DNA from: Hymenobacter pini
GTDB taxonomy: Bacteria > Bacteroidota > Bacteroidia > Cytophagales > Hymenobacteraceae
Reading direction: 5' to 3'
DNA: 64,000 nt
NCBI RefSeq assembly: GCF_020421205.1
Contig: NZ_JAIZZH010000002.1
Coordinates: 124,001-188,000 of the forward strand
In this document: piece by piece, positions 49,476-57,665 of the stretch
Layout: each line of letters opens with the position of its first letter
Position numbering within the stretch: the stretch's first letter is position 1
Translations under genes and position numbers: made by a program
The notes under the pieces: generated by a model
What the model was told of the DNA's origin: nothing
Database searches by the model: none
Seen by the model: only the letters and a program-made list of their open reading frames with translations

Positions 49476-50231
49476 ATGAACCCTGCCCTAAAAAAAATTC
49501 CGGAGGTTACGCTGCTGTTTTGGGTGATGAAGATTTGTGCCACCACGCTGGGCGAAACGGCCGGGGACCAGCTGGCCCAAACCATGAACATCGGCTATGC
49601 CGTTAGCTCTTTACTGCTGCTGGGCTTTTTTCTGATAACGCTGCTGGGGCAGTTGGCTGCCAGCCGCTACGTCCCCGTTCTGTACTGGGCCGTGATTCTG
49701 GCGACCAGTACGGCCGGCACTACGCTCTCCGATTACATGGACCGCACGCTCGGCCTGGGCTATGCCACCGGCTCGGCCATCTTGGCAACCCTGCTGCTCG
49801 TAGTGTTAGGGCTCTGGTGGGTGAGTGAAAAGTCATTATCAGTTACCCAGATCCGCAGCCGCAAAGCCGAGCTGTTCTACTGGACCGCCATCCTGGTTTC
49901 CAACACCTTGGGTACGGCCCTGGGCGATTATCTGGCCGACGACTCCGGGCTGGGCTTTGGCGGCGGCGCGTTGCTGCTGGGAAGCCTGCTGGCCCTGGTA
50001 ACGCTGGCGTATTACTTTACCCGGCTGCCGCGGGTACTGCTGTTTTGGGTGGCCTTTGTCCTGACGCGCCCATTCGGGGCCACGTTCGGGGATTTGCTCA
50101 CCAAATCCCCCGAAAAACACGGTCTGGGCTTCGGTACCAGCGGTTCTTCCCTGCTGCTGCTTGGTATTCTGGTGGTGCTGATTCTGGTTGACTCCCGCCA
50201 GCTGCGCCGCAGCCGGGAACTAGCCGGGTAG
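49476..50231 (+). CDS. COG4705-type membrane protein
   Basis: 251 residues, about eight membrane helices in four pairs. The repeating phrase ATTLGETAGDQLAQTMNIGY, STAGTTLSDYMDRTLGLGY, NTLGTALGDYLADDSGLGFG and GATFGDLLTKSPEKHGLGFG occurs four times, so the protein is built of four internal repeats, each with a Thr-x-x-Gly-Asp core. Such proteins are annotated as uncharacterised membrane-anchored proteins, sometimes linked to metal (Mn2+) handling. It lies between two PAP2 genes and upstream of a two-component system. Confidence 0.8.
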   Translation: MNPALKKIPEVTLLFWVMKICATTLGETAGDQLAQTMNIGYAVSSLLLLGFFLITLLGQLAASRYVPVLYWAVILATSTAGTTLSDYMDRTLGLGYATGSAILATLLLVVLGLWWVSEKSLSVTQIRSRKAELFYWTAILVSNTLGTALGDYLADDSGLGFGGGALLLGSLLALVTLAYYFTRLPRVLLFWVAFVLTRPFGATFGDLLTKSPEKHGLGFGTSGSSLLLLGILVVLILVDSRQLRRSRELAG

Positions 50232-50310
50232 CAGGCCAAACGGCCGCTGCGCTGCCCCCAGATTCTATATAGCAGGCTGTTAGGCTACCCGGCATTCCCT
50301 GATTTTCACC

Positions 50311-51024
50311 ATGACGTACTCCGCTCTGCTGGGCTATACCCGGTTGCTCTGGCGCAGGCATTACCGGCTGCTGCTAACGCTGGCCCTGGGCTTCGTTGTG
50401 CCTTGGTTTGTCTTTCTGAAGGTTGGGCAGGAGGTGTGGGAGGACAAGGGGTTTATGCTGGACCGGTTGATTCTGCAAGGGCTGCATCAGTTCGAAAGCC
50501 CCCGCGGCGACGCCTTGGCGGTGTGGCTGGCCCAGGCCGGTGGCACCCGCTGGACGCCCGCACTGGAAGCAGCCTTACTAGTGGGTTTGTTGCTGGCCCG
50601 CCAGCGCCGGGCCGCGCTGTTTTTTCTGGTAGCGGTGGGGGGAGCCGGCTTGCTGAACTTATTTGCCAAACTGCTGCTGGCGCGGGCCCGCCCTGCTTTC
50701 TGGGTATCTATTGCGCCGGAAACCTCCTACAGTTTTCCCAGCGGGCACGCAATGGCTGCCACCGCCCTGGCCCTGACGCTGGGCATCCTGCTCTGGCCTA
50801 CCCGGGGCCGCTGGGTGGCCGTGGTAGTGGGGGCCGGCTGGGCCCTGCTCATGGGCTGGTCGCGCATGTACCTGGGGGTGCATTTTCCGTCCGATGTGCT
50901 GGCCGGCTGGGTGGGCTCCGTTGGCTGGGTATGGGGCGTGCATCTGCTGTTTTCCCGCATCGGGCTGGCCCTGCGTGGGCTGTGGGACGACACGCAATCC
51001 TACTGGTCTGTGCATCCCGGCTGA
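50311..51024 (+). CDS. PAP2-family membrane phosphatase
   Basis: 237 residues with six predicted membrane helices. Motifs: KLLLARARPAFWVS, YSFPSGHAMAATALAL and SRMYLGVHFPSDVLAG. These make it an integral lipid phosphatase, most plausibly acting on undecaprenyl diphosphate or phosphatidylglycerol phosphate at the outer face of the inner membrane; the specific substrate is not readable. It is 79 bases after the COG4705 gene. Confidence 0.88.
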   Translation: MTYSALLGYTRLLWRRHYRLLLTLALGFVVPWFVFLKVGQEVWEDKGFMLDRLILQGLHQFESPRGDALAVWLAQAGGTRWTPALEAALLVGLLLARQRRAALFFLVAVGGAGLLNLFAKLLLARARPAFWVSIAPETSYSFPSGHAMAATALALTLGILLWPTRGRWVAVVVGAGWALLMGWSRMYLGVHFPSDVLAGWVGSVGWVWGVHLLFSRIGLALRGLWDDTQSYWSVHPG

Positions 51025-51112
51025 GCGTTCGGACGGAATATTTGGCCTGCTACGCTTCCGCAACTTGAGCACGGGAAGCCCATTCTTCAGAATGCGCTCA
51101 GAATTGACCACC

Positions 51113-51120
51113 TACTTTGC
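51113..51120 (+). promoter_or_regulatory. Putative promoter box (TACTTTGC) of the two-component genes
   Basis: TACTTTGC, 27 bases before the ATG of the response regulator. Confidence 0.45.
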
Positions 51121-51147
51121 AGCCTGTTTTTCCCGTACACTGCCCCC

Positions 51148-51831
51148 ATGAAGCTCCTACTGGTTGAAGATGAAGAAGCACTGCGGCTGACGCTGGTGGA
51201 AGCCCTGCGCCAGAGCGGGTACGTGGTGGAAGTAGCCGCTACCTTCGCCCAGGCCTACGAGAAAGTCCGGCTGTACCAGTATGACTGCGTACTGGTGGAT
51301 TTGACCCTGCCCGATGGCGACGGCCTGGACATTGTGCGGACGCTGAAGGCGGAAGGCTCCACGGCCGGAGTATTGATTCTCACGGCCCGCGACGGACTGG
51401 ACGACCGGGTGCGGGGTCTTGATCTTGGGGCCGATGATTATCTGACTAAACCCTTCCACCTCTCCGAGCTGAACGCCCGGGTACGGGCGCTGCTGCGCCG
51501 CCGCCAGTTTCAGGGCCAGCACCACATTGTGTTCCGCGACCTGCTGGCCTGGCCCGAACTGGCCGAAGTGTACGTGCGCGGGGAGCCGCTCGCCCTCACC
51601 CGCAAAGAATACGACCTGCTGCTCTACTTCCTGGCCAACCCGGGGCGGCTGCTGACCAAGGAGGCGGTAGCAGAACATCTGTGCGGCGACCAGATTGACG
51701 CGGCTGATTCCTTCGACTTCATTTATACCCACATGAAAAACCTGCGCAAAAAGCTGCAGGAGAAGGGCGCCGACGGCTACATCCGCACAATCTATGGCAT
51801 TGGCTACAAGCTGGCCACCGAGCCGGCCTAA
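51148..51831 (+). CDS. OmpR-family response regulator
   Basis: 227 residues. The receiver domain has Asp8/Glu9-type acidic pocket residues (VEDEEA), phosphoacceptor Asp51 (CVLVDLTLPDGDG) and the conserved Lys in DYLTKPF. The C-terminal winged helix (LTRKEYDLLLYFLANPGRLL, then YTHMKNLRKKL and TIYGIGYKL) binds DNA. It is cotranscribed with the sensor kinase 15 bases downstream. The targets are unknown; the PAP2 and COG4705 genes directly upstream are candidates by position. Confidence 0.92.
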   Translation: MKLLLVEDEEALRLTLVEALRQSGYVVEVAATFAQAYEKVRLYQYDCVLVDLTLPDGDGLDIVRTLKAEGSTAGVLILTARDGLDDRVRGLDLGADDYLTKPFHLSELNARVRALLRRRQFQGQHHIVFRDLLAWPELAEVYVRGEPLALTRKEYDLLLYFLANPGRLLTKEAVAEHLCGDQIDAADSFDFIYTHMKNLRKKLQEKGADGYIRTIYGIGYKLATEPA

Positions 51832-51846
51832 TCTATTTCCCGCCGC

Positions 51847-53121
51847 ATGAAGCTGCTCACGGCTACTACCCGCCACTACCTGGGCCTGACGGTGGGCCTG
51901 CTTGCCCTGGCCAGCATCCTGCTGTACGCTGGGTTTGGTTGGACGCTGCGGCATGAGGTGGATGAGCTACTTTATAACCGCCAGCTCCATATTCAGCAGC
52001 AGATTGCCCGCGGCCTGGCCCTGCCCGCCGCTCCCTTCGCCGACAACCTAGACCGTAGCCGACACCCTCGCACGCTGGGCTATTCTGATACCTTACTGCT
52101 CGACCCGGTAGAGCAACAACTGGTACCGCACCGCCAACTTACCTTCCGGCTGCAACCGGCAAGGGCGGCCAGTGCTCCGGAGTGGATAACCGTGCGCAAG
52201 TCGCTGGTAGAAACCGAGGAAGTACTGGCCGTGGTGGTGGGGGTACTGGGTAGTGTGCTGGTTCTGCTGTTGGGCGGCGTGGTGCTCCTGAACCGCTGGC
52301 TCTCCCAGCGTTTATGGTCGCCCTTCCGGCAAACGCTGGCCACATTGCGGGCGTATGATCTGCAGCAGCACCAAGCGCTAGCCTTGCCGGCTTCAGCCAT
52401 CGACGAGTTTCGGGAGCTGAATCTGGCCCTGAACACGCTCAGCGAGCGGCTGGTGCGCGACTACGAAAGTCTGCGGCAATTTACTGAAAACGCGGCCCAT
52501 GAAACCCAAACGCCGCTGGCCATCATTCAGGCGAAGCTGGAGCAGCTGCTGCAGGCCCCGGCCCTGCAGGAAGATGAGCACCTAATAACGGTGGTAGGCG
52601 ATGCGCTGGGAGGAGTGCAGCGTCTCTCGCGCCTGCACCAAGCCCTAACGCTGCTCATACGCCTGGAAAACCAACAGTTTGCGCCTGCCCAAGCCGTTTC
52701 CGTTCAGTTGGAACAGTTGTTACGTGACCGGATTGCGCTGCTGGAACCCTTGCTTGAAGCCCGGCAAGTACAGCTAACCTGGCGCGTACACCCGCCTGTA
52801 GTACCGCTCACGATGCATATTGGCCTGGCGGATTCGCTGGTGCAGAACCTGCTGCACAACGCCATCAAGCACAACTACTCCGGCGGCCGGGTAGATGTAC
52901 AGCTGGCTGGGCAAGTGCTCGAAATCAGCAATACCGGCCCGGCTGTTACAGGAGACCCGACGCAGTTTTTTGAGCGGTTTCGTAAGCAAAATGCCGCTTC
53001 CCCCTCTCCTGGCCTAGGGCTGAGCATCGTGCAACACATTTGTGCATACTACGGGTTCAGTATTTCCTACGTCTTCGATGCAACTAGAACACGTCATATT
53101 CTGCGTGTTCAATTTGTTTAA
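51847..53121 (+). CDS. Membrane sensor histidine kinase
   Basis: 424 residues. Two membrane helices (about 10-32 and 127-150) enclose a periplasmic sensor region of about 95 residues. A HAMP-like segment is followed by the H-box with His218 (NAAHETQTPLAIIQAK), the N-box LVQNLLHNAIKHN, a short F-box FFERFRK and the G2 motif GLGLSIVQHI. The D/G1 box is weak (VLEISNTGP). It phosphorylates the response regulator encoded just upstream. The last 220 bases before the next gene carry nothing I recognise. Confidence 0.9.
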   Translation: MKLLTATTRHYLGLTVGLLALASILLYAGFGWTLRHEVDELLYNRQLHIQQQIARGLALPAAPFADNLDRSRHPRTLGYSDTLLLDPVEQQLVPHRQLTFRLQPARAASAPEWITVRKSLVETEEVLAVVVGVLGSVLVLLLGGVVLLNRWLSQRLWSPFRQTLATLRAYDLQQHQALALPASAIDEFRELNLALNTLSERLVRDYESLRQFTENAAHETQTPLAIIQAKLEQLLQAPALQEDEHLITVVGDALGGVQRLSRLHQALTLLIRLENQQFAPAQAVSVQLEQLLRDRIALLEPLLEARQVQLTWRVHPPVVPLTMHIGLADSLVQNLLHNAIKHNYSGGRVDVQLAGQVLEISNTGPAVTGDPTQFFERFRKQNAASPSPGLGLSIVQHICAYYGFSISYVFDATRTRHILRVQFV

Positions 53122-53341
53122 AGCCCATCTATTCCACTGCTGGCCAGTGTCGTATTAAAATTTTAGTGCGTTGCATGGAGTTCCGCCTTCCGATGCTGTC
53201 ATGAATCTGAGAAGCCGTTTTGGCAGGTATACACGCCGTCGGCATCTGTAACGGCTGATAGACTTAACGAGTAGAATATTCGTTTCATAGGTTCAACACA
53301 GGCATAATTGCCCTTTTTACCACCTCAGCCCCTGTTTCGCT

Positions 53342-53953
53342 TTGATTTGCTTGCCCTTTTCGCGTCGCTTTAGCTTTCTGGTTCTATCTACAGGTTTAAC
53401 GCTTGGCTCAGCCCTTGCCCAAACTCCGGCCGCTGCTCCTGCCACAACCCCCGACCCGCTGCCCCGCCTAATTCAGGAGCGCCAGCAGTTGGTGCAGGGA
53501 TACGAGTCGGCCAATGCCCAGCGCAACGCTTTCCTGGCAAACAAGCCCAGCAAGAAGGATTTGCAGGAGGTGATTGACGCATTGAAAGGCATCATTCGCA
53601 AGGACACCGAAATAGTGCGGGCTGTGCAGGAAGGCACCCTGCGCAAAACGGCCGCTGTGGTGGCCGAAAACCAGCAAGCCCGCCAGCAGATAACGGTAGC
53701 CCAAACCGACCAGACCAGCACCCGGGAGCGGTTTCACGACCTGGAAAGCCAGATTGCCAACCTGCAGGAGCGGGACCGGCAGCGCGAGAAGAAGCTGCTG
53801 GACCTGCAAGGCACCGCCGACGAAGCCACCCAGGCCCGAACAAGCCGCGAGCTGCTGGCCGCCGCCTTGGCCGTACTGAGCGCGGGCCTGCTGTTCTACG
53901 TGCTGAAACTGCGTGGGCAGCGCAGCGTGGTGCCGGCAAAACGGCGGAAGTAA
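53342..53953 (+). CDS. Secreted coiled-coil protein with C-terminal membrane anchor
   Basis: 203 residues from a TTG start (other non-ATG starts are possible). It has a signal peptide ending SALAQ, a long coiled coil at about residues 45-165 (charged heptads, ERQQLVQGYESANAQRNA), and a transmembrane helix near 173-192 (LLAAALAVLSAGLLFYVLKL) before a basic tail. The layout is of a membrane-tethered periplasmic coiled coil. I do not recognise a family. Confidence 0.6.
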   Translation: MICLPFSRRFSFLVLSTGLTLGSALAQTPAAAPATTPDPLPRLIQERQQLVQGYESANAQRNAFLANKPSKKDLQEVIDALKGIIRKDTEIVRAVQEGTLRKTAAVVAENQQARQQITVAQTDQTSTRERFHDLESQIANLQERDRQREKKLLDLQGTADEATQARTSRELLAAALAVLSAGLLFYVLKLRGQRSVVPAKRRK

Positions 53954-53985
53954 TCACCCGCACTTCCTGTCATCCACCCTTACCC

Positions 53986-54336
53986 ATGCTAATCCCCGTT
54001 GCCCAGTTCCTGACCTACGCTGAGGCGGTGGCGCTGTACAATCAGCTGAAGGATGTGGAGGTCGATGCCCTCGTAAAAACCTGCGGCCCGCCTTCGTTTC
54101 CCTTCGGTGAAGGCCGGTATTATCAACTGTTGATTGAGGAAGCCGACGTGCCACTGGCGCAGGCCACCGTGGAAGTGTTTGAGCAGCAGCGCACCACCCC
54201 GGAACCCCTCCGCTGCCCACGCTGCCGGGCCGAAGGAGCCGAGCCGGTAGCCCGGCTGGCGTGGTGGAAACGGCTGGTGTATGCGGGTACCAGCCTGCAC
54301 AAATGCCCGCAGTGCGGCGCGGAATTTCCGGTCTGA
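53986..54336 (+). CDS. DUF2007-like protein with zinc ribbon
   Basis: 116 residues. The N-terminal DUF2007-type ferredoxin-like domain (AEAVALYNQLKDVEVDALV, YYQLLIEEADVPLAQATVEV) is followed by a two-CxxC zinc ribbon (CPRC ... CPQC at about 77-80 and 106-109). The family is called a putative signal-transducing protein, but no role is proven. It is cytoplasmic. It ends just before the promoter box of the SWIM gene. Confidence 0.78.
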   Translation: MLIPVAQFLTYAEAVALYNQLKDVEVDALVKTCGPPSFPFGEGRYYQLLIEEADVPLAQATVEVFEQQRTTPEPLRCPRCRAEGAEPVARLAWWKRLVYAGTSLHKCPQCGAEFPV

Positions 54337-54341
54337 ACCCC

Positions 54342-54349
54342 TACTTTGC
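54342..54349 (+). promoter_or_regulatory. Putative promoter box (TACTTTGC) of the SWIM cluster
   Basis: TACTTTGC, 45 bases before the SWIM gene start, likely the head promoter of the SWIM-DUF5691 pair. Confidence 0.45.
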
Positions 54350-54393
54350 CCCGGTAACCGTCCCGCCCCGGCGGGCTCAACCGAGACACCGTT

Positions 54394-55794
54394 TTGACCT
54401 GGACCGAAGAACAGGCCCGCGCCCTCATCACCGACTCTGGCACGCTGAAACGGGGCCAGGAGCTGGCCGCTCCTGCCAAGTGGCAGAACCTGGGCCGCAC
54501 CGAAACCGCCGCCTGGGGCGAGTGCAAAGGCAGCGGCAGCAAGCCCTACCAAACCGGCCTCGACCTCACCGAACCCGCCTTTAAGTGCAGCTGCCCCAGC
54601 CGCGTATTTCCGTGCAAACACGGGGCCGGTCTGCTCCTACTGCTGGCCCGCCAGCCCCAGCTGCTGAGTGGTACCATGCCCCCGCCCTGGTTGCAGGAGT
54701 GGCTCGATAAGCGCCAACAAACTCAGGAAAAGAAGGTCATCAAACCAACTAAAGCCGCCGGCACAAGTTCAGGGGAGCAACCATCCGAGGCTGCTTTACC
54801 GGAGAACGGGCCGGGGGCTGATGCTGCGGAGGCGGCCCGCCAGAAACGGGAAGCCCAACGCCTGGCTCGGATGCAGCGCGGGGCGCAGGAGCTGGAAACC
54901 TGGCTGGTAGATTGTATACGGGCCGGACTGGCTGCCACCGACCAGCAGCCCCGCTCCCACTGGGAAAACCAGGCCGCCCGCCTCGTGGACAACCAACTGC
55001 CCGGCCTGGCTACGGTGGTGCGCGAACTGCCCACCCTGCGCCACCAGGGCCCCGACTGGCCCGCCCGCCTACTGGCCCGGCTGGGCGAGCTGTACCTGCT
55101 AGTGCGCACGTTTCAACGCCTGCCCGAGCTACCGGAAGATGCCCGGCAGGAAGTGCTGCAGCTGGCGGGCGTGAATCTGAAAAAAGAAGATATCCAGGCC
55201 ACCCAACCCGCCGTAGCCGACCAGTGGCGCGTGCTGAGCCAGACAACCACGGAAGAAGAACGGCTCACGGTGCGCCGCTCCTGGCTGTGGGGCCAGCAAA
55301 CTGGGCGCTTTGCGCTGGTAGTGGAGTTTTCCTTCGGGGGGCAGCCGTTTGCCACGCCCCTGCTGCCCGATGGCCGCTTTGAGGGTGAATTGACATTTTA
55401 CCCGGGGCTGCTGCCGCTACGGGCTATTCCCGGCCAGCTCACGTTTCGGGGTACTGTTCCGGCCACACAGGCCCCTACCGGTGGCAGTGGCCCTACTGAA
55501 TTGCTCACCGGTTACGCCGCCGCCCTGAGCCGGCAGCCCTGGCTGCGCGAGTGGCCGGTACTGCTCGCGGGCGGAATCCCCTTGCCCGGCCCGGATGGTT
55601 GGACGCTGCTTTTTGCGGATGCGGCTCCGGCGGGCAACGGCCACACCCTCCGCCTGCTCTGCGACGACCTGTTTGGCTGGGAGCTGCGGGCTATCAGTGG
55701 TGGCCAGCCCGTGACCTTGTTCGGGGAGTGGACCGGGCAGGGCCTGCGCCCCCTGGTGGGCTGGAATGCCGTGGTTGAACTGCAAACTGTCTAG
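54394..55794 (+). CDS. SWIM zinc-finger protein (YehQ-like)
   Basis: 466 residues from a TTG start (MTWTEEQARALITDSGTLKR). The SWIM finger has Cys65, Cys67, Cys74 and His76 (KCSCPSRVFPCKHG). The rest is a helical region with a Lys/Ala linker and a C-terminal beta-rich part. SWIM fingers bind DNA or proteins. In E. coli the comparable protein YehQ is encoded with the MoxR ATPase YehL. Here the DUF5691 gene follows after three bases and the MoxR ATPase after that, so the set is best read as one functional unit. Confidence 0.85.
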   Translation: MTWTEEQARALITDSGTLKRGQELAAPAKWQNLGRTETAAWGECKGSGSKPYQTGLDLTEPAFKCSCPSRVFPCKHGAGLLLLLARQPQLLSGTMPPPWLQEWLDKRQQTQEKKVIKPTKAAGTSSGEQPSEAALPENGPGADAAEAARQKREAQRLARMQRGAQELETWLVDCIRAGLAATDQQPRSHWENQAARLVDNQLPGLATVVRELPTLRHQGPDWPARLLARLGELYLLVRTFQRLPELPEDARQEVLQLAGVNLKKEDIQATQPAVADQWRVLSQTTTEEERLTVRRSWLWGQQTGRFALVVEFSFGGQPFATPLLPDGRFEGELTFYPGLLPLRAIPGQLTFRGTVPATQAPTGGSGPTELLTGYAAALSRQPWLREWPVLLAGGIPLPGPDGWTLLFADAAPAGNGHTLRLLCDDLFGWELRAISGGQPVTLFGEWTGQGLRPLVGWNAVVELQTV

Positions 55795-55797
55795 CCG

Positions 55798-57387
55798 ATG
55801 TCAGAAAGCCCTTCTACCCTTGAAACCACACTGCGCCCGGCAGCCGACTGGCAACGGCTGCAGCGCGTAGCCCTGCTAGGCACCCGCCAAAGTCCCGACG
55901 AGCTACCCGCCGTGCCCGGCTTCACGCTGCCCCCGGAAACCACCGACCACCGCGAAAAGCAAGCCCTGCTCACGGCCGGTGTGCTGAGCGCCATCCGCAA
56001 AGCCGGCTACCAGCCACCAGCCACAGCAGCCCCCGAAACCACCGTAGCGCCCTCTGAAACGCAGGACTCACTGGGTCCCAACGGCACCCAACTGTTGCAA
56101 CAGCTGCTGGAAGGCCAGTACCCCGAGCTGCTGCCGGAATTTCTGACGGCGCTGGCCGACAACCAGCGCCGGGCACCGCACCAGCTGCTGGTAAAGCTCC
56201 TGGAATACGCCCGTACCCGCCCTCAGCTGCACCGGCCCGCTGCCCTGGTGCTGGGCCAGCGCGGGGCGTGGCTAGCCGCTCAAAACCCGGCCTGGCAGGC
56301 TATGCTGGCGGCGTCGGAACAGGCTACTGAGGAAACGGCCTGGGAAACCGGCACCATCGGGCAACGGGCGCTGTACCTGGAAGCCCTGCGCCGCCGGGAC
56401 CCCACCCATGCCCGCGAACTGCTAGCCGCCGTGCTACCCCAGGAACCGGCCAAGCACCAGGCTCAGCTGTTGGACACGCTGCAGGAACGGCTTTCCGGCG
56501 AAGATGAAGCCCTGCTCACCCAATACTTGGCGGCTAAGAGCAAGGAAGTGCGCCAAACCGTGCTGCCGCTGCTGGTGCGCCTGCCCGGCAGTCCGCTACT
56601 GGAACGACTGTGGCAACGTGCCGAGCCCCTGGTGCGGCTGAAGCGCAACCTGCTCAGTAAAAAGCTGCTGGTAGAGCTGCCCGCCACCGACTGGGACAAA
56701 ACCTGGCTGCTGGATGGCATTGAGCAGAAGGACAGCCGGTTTCAGGGCGAAAAAGCGGGTGTATTGGGTCAGCTCCTGGCCCTGCTGCCGCCCGCCCGCT
56801 GGGCCGAGACCTGGCAACTTTCACCGGCCAAGAGCATAGAACTGGCCGCCGAGACGGAGTGGTCGGACTTGCTGCTGGTGGCCTGGACTGAGGCGGCAGT
56901 ATTGCACCAGGACGCGGCGTGGGCCGGGGCGTTGCTGGAGTGGCTGCACGCTCAGCCGCGCAAAAAAGCCCCCGCCTTGCCCGTTACCCGGCTGGCGGCC
57001 GTGCTGCCCCCGGCCCGGCTTACTGAGTTGGTATTACCGCTACTCAACGCCACCCCGCACTTCTCCACCGATGCTCCTTGGCAGCAGCTACTGCAGCTGG
57101 TGCCCCCGCCCTGGCCCGAGGCCCTCACGCGCCGGGTAGTGGAGCTGCTGCGCCGGGCCCTGCGCCAGCCTACTGATCTCTACCGCATTCAGTACGCGGC
57201 CTCCCAGTTGCTGGAGCACATGGCCCGCGTGGTGCCAGCCACGCAGTACAGCCTTTGCGCCGAGCCGCTGCAGCCCCTGCTGCAGGACGTACCCTACCTG
57301 CACAACAGCCTCGCCCGCCTGCTCAATACCCTGCATTTCCGCCAGCAACTGCAAGAAGCCCTGCACGAGCCGCCTGGTTTTGGCTAA
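55798..57387 (+). CDS. DUF5691 family protein
   Basis: 529 residues, soluble, almost entirely helical with Leu-rich repeats of the HEAT/ARM kind (for example LLTQYLAAKSKEVRQTVLPL, LLERLWQRAEPLVRL). An opening DWQRLQRVALLGTRQ and the phrase LLLVAWTEAAVLHQDAAWAG match DUF5691, a family found with SWIM and MoxR genes in actinobacteria and Bacteroidota. It likely acts as a scaffold or adaptor, by its repeat fold only. It starts three bases after the SWIM gene stop. Confidence 0.82.
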   Translation: MSESPSTLETTLRPAADWQRLQRVALLGTRQSPDELPAVPGFTLPPETTDHREKQALLTAGVLSAIRKAGYQPPATAAPETTVAPSETQDSLGPNGTQLLQQLLEGQYPELLPEFLTALADNQRRAPHQLLVKLLEYARTRPQLHRPAALVLGQRGAWLAAQNPAWQAMLAASEQATEETAWETGTIGQRALYLEALRRRDPTHARELLAAVLPQEPAKHQAQLLDTLQERLSGEDEALLTQYLAAKSKEVRQTVLPLLVRLPGSPLLERLWQRAEPLVRLKRNLLSKKLLVELPATDWDKTWLLDGIEQKDSRFQGEKAGVLGQLLALLPPARWAETWQLSPAKSIELAAETEWSDLLLVAWTEAAVLHQDAAWAGALLEWLHAQPRKKAPALPVTRLAAVLPPARLTELVLPLLNATPHFSTDAPWQQLLQLVPPPWPEALTRRVVELLRRALRQPTDLYRIQYAASQLLEHMARVVPATQYSLCAEPLQPLLQDVPYLHNSLARLLNTLHFRQQLQEALHEPPGFG

Positions 57388-57397
57388 GACAGAACAT

Positions 57398-57629
57398 AGC
57401 TCCCCTCTTTGGATAAGCAGGAGTTGGGGGTGGTTGATCAATCGTTGAACAACCCTACGCAAACACCCATCACGTCATGCTGAGCTTGCCGAAGCATCTC
57501 TACCTCTGACTACCTCAATCGTGCAAATGAAGCAGTAGAGATGCTTCGGCTGCGCTCAGCATGACGAACTACTAATCGTTCTGCCAGCATCAACCACCCC
57601 TAACCCCTCCTCAGCTGAGGAGGGGAACT
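57398..57629. repeat. Outer arms of a composite palindrome
   Basis: 57398-57438 and 57589-57629 are complementary with mismatches (shared CCCCTC and GGGGTGGTTGAT segments). The right arm contains a perfect 22-base palindrome at 57604-57625 (CCCCTCCTCAG and its complement). The arms enclose the other palindrome at 57473-57566, so one element appears inserted in another. Confidence 0.7.
57473..57566. repeat. Inner palindromic repeat (REP-like)
   Basis: 57473-57503 and 57535-57566 are complementary over about 30 bases (CGTCATGCTGAGC ... CCGAAGCATCTCTAC). The core GAAGCATCTCTAC is identical to that of the element at 37251-37350. Confidence 0.85.
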
Positions 57630-57665
57630 AGCTCTAGCCTCTAACTTCTAACTCTCCTTTCCTCT

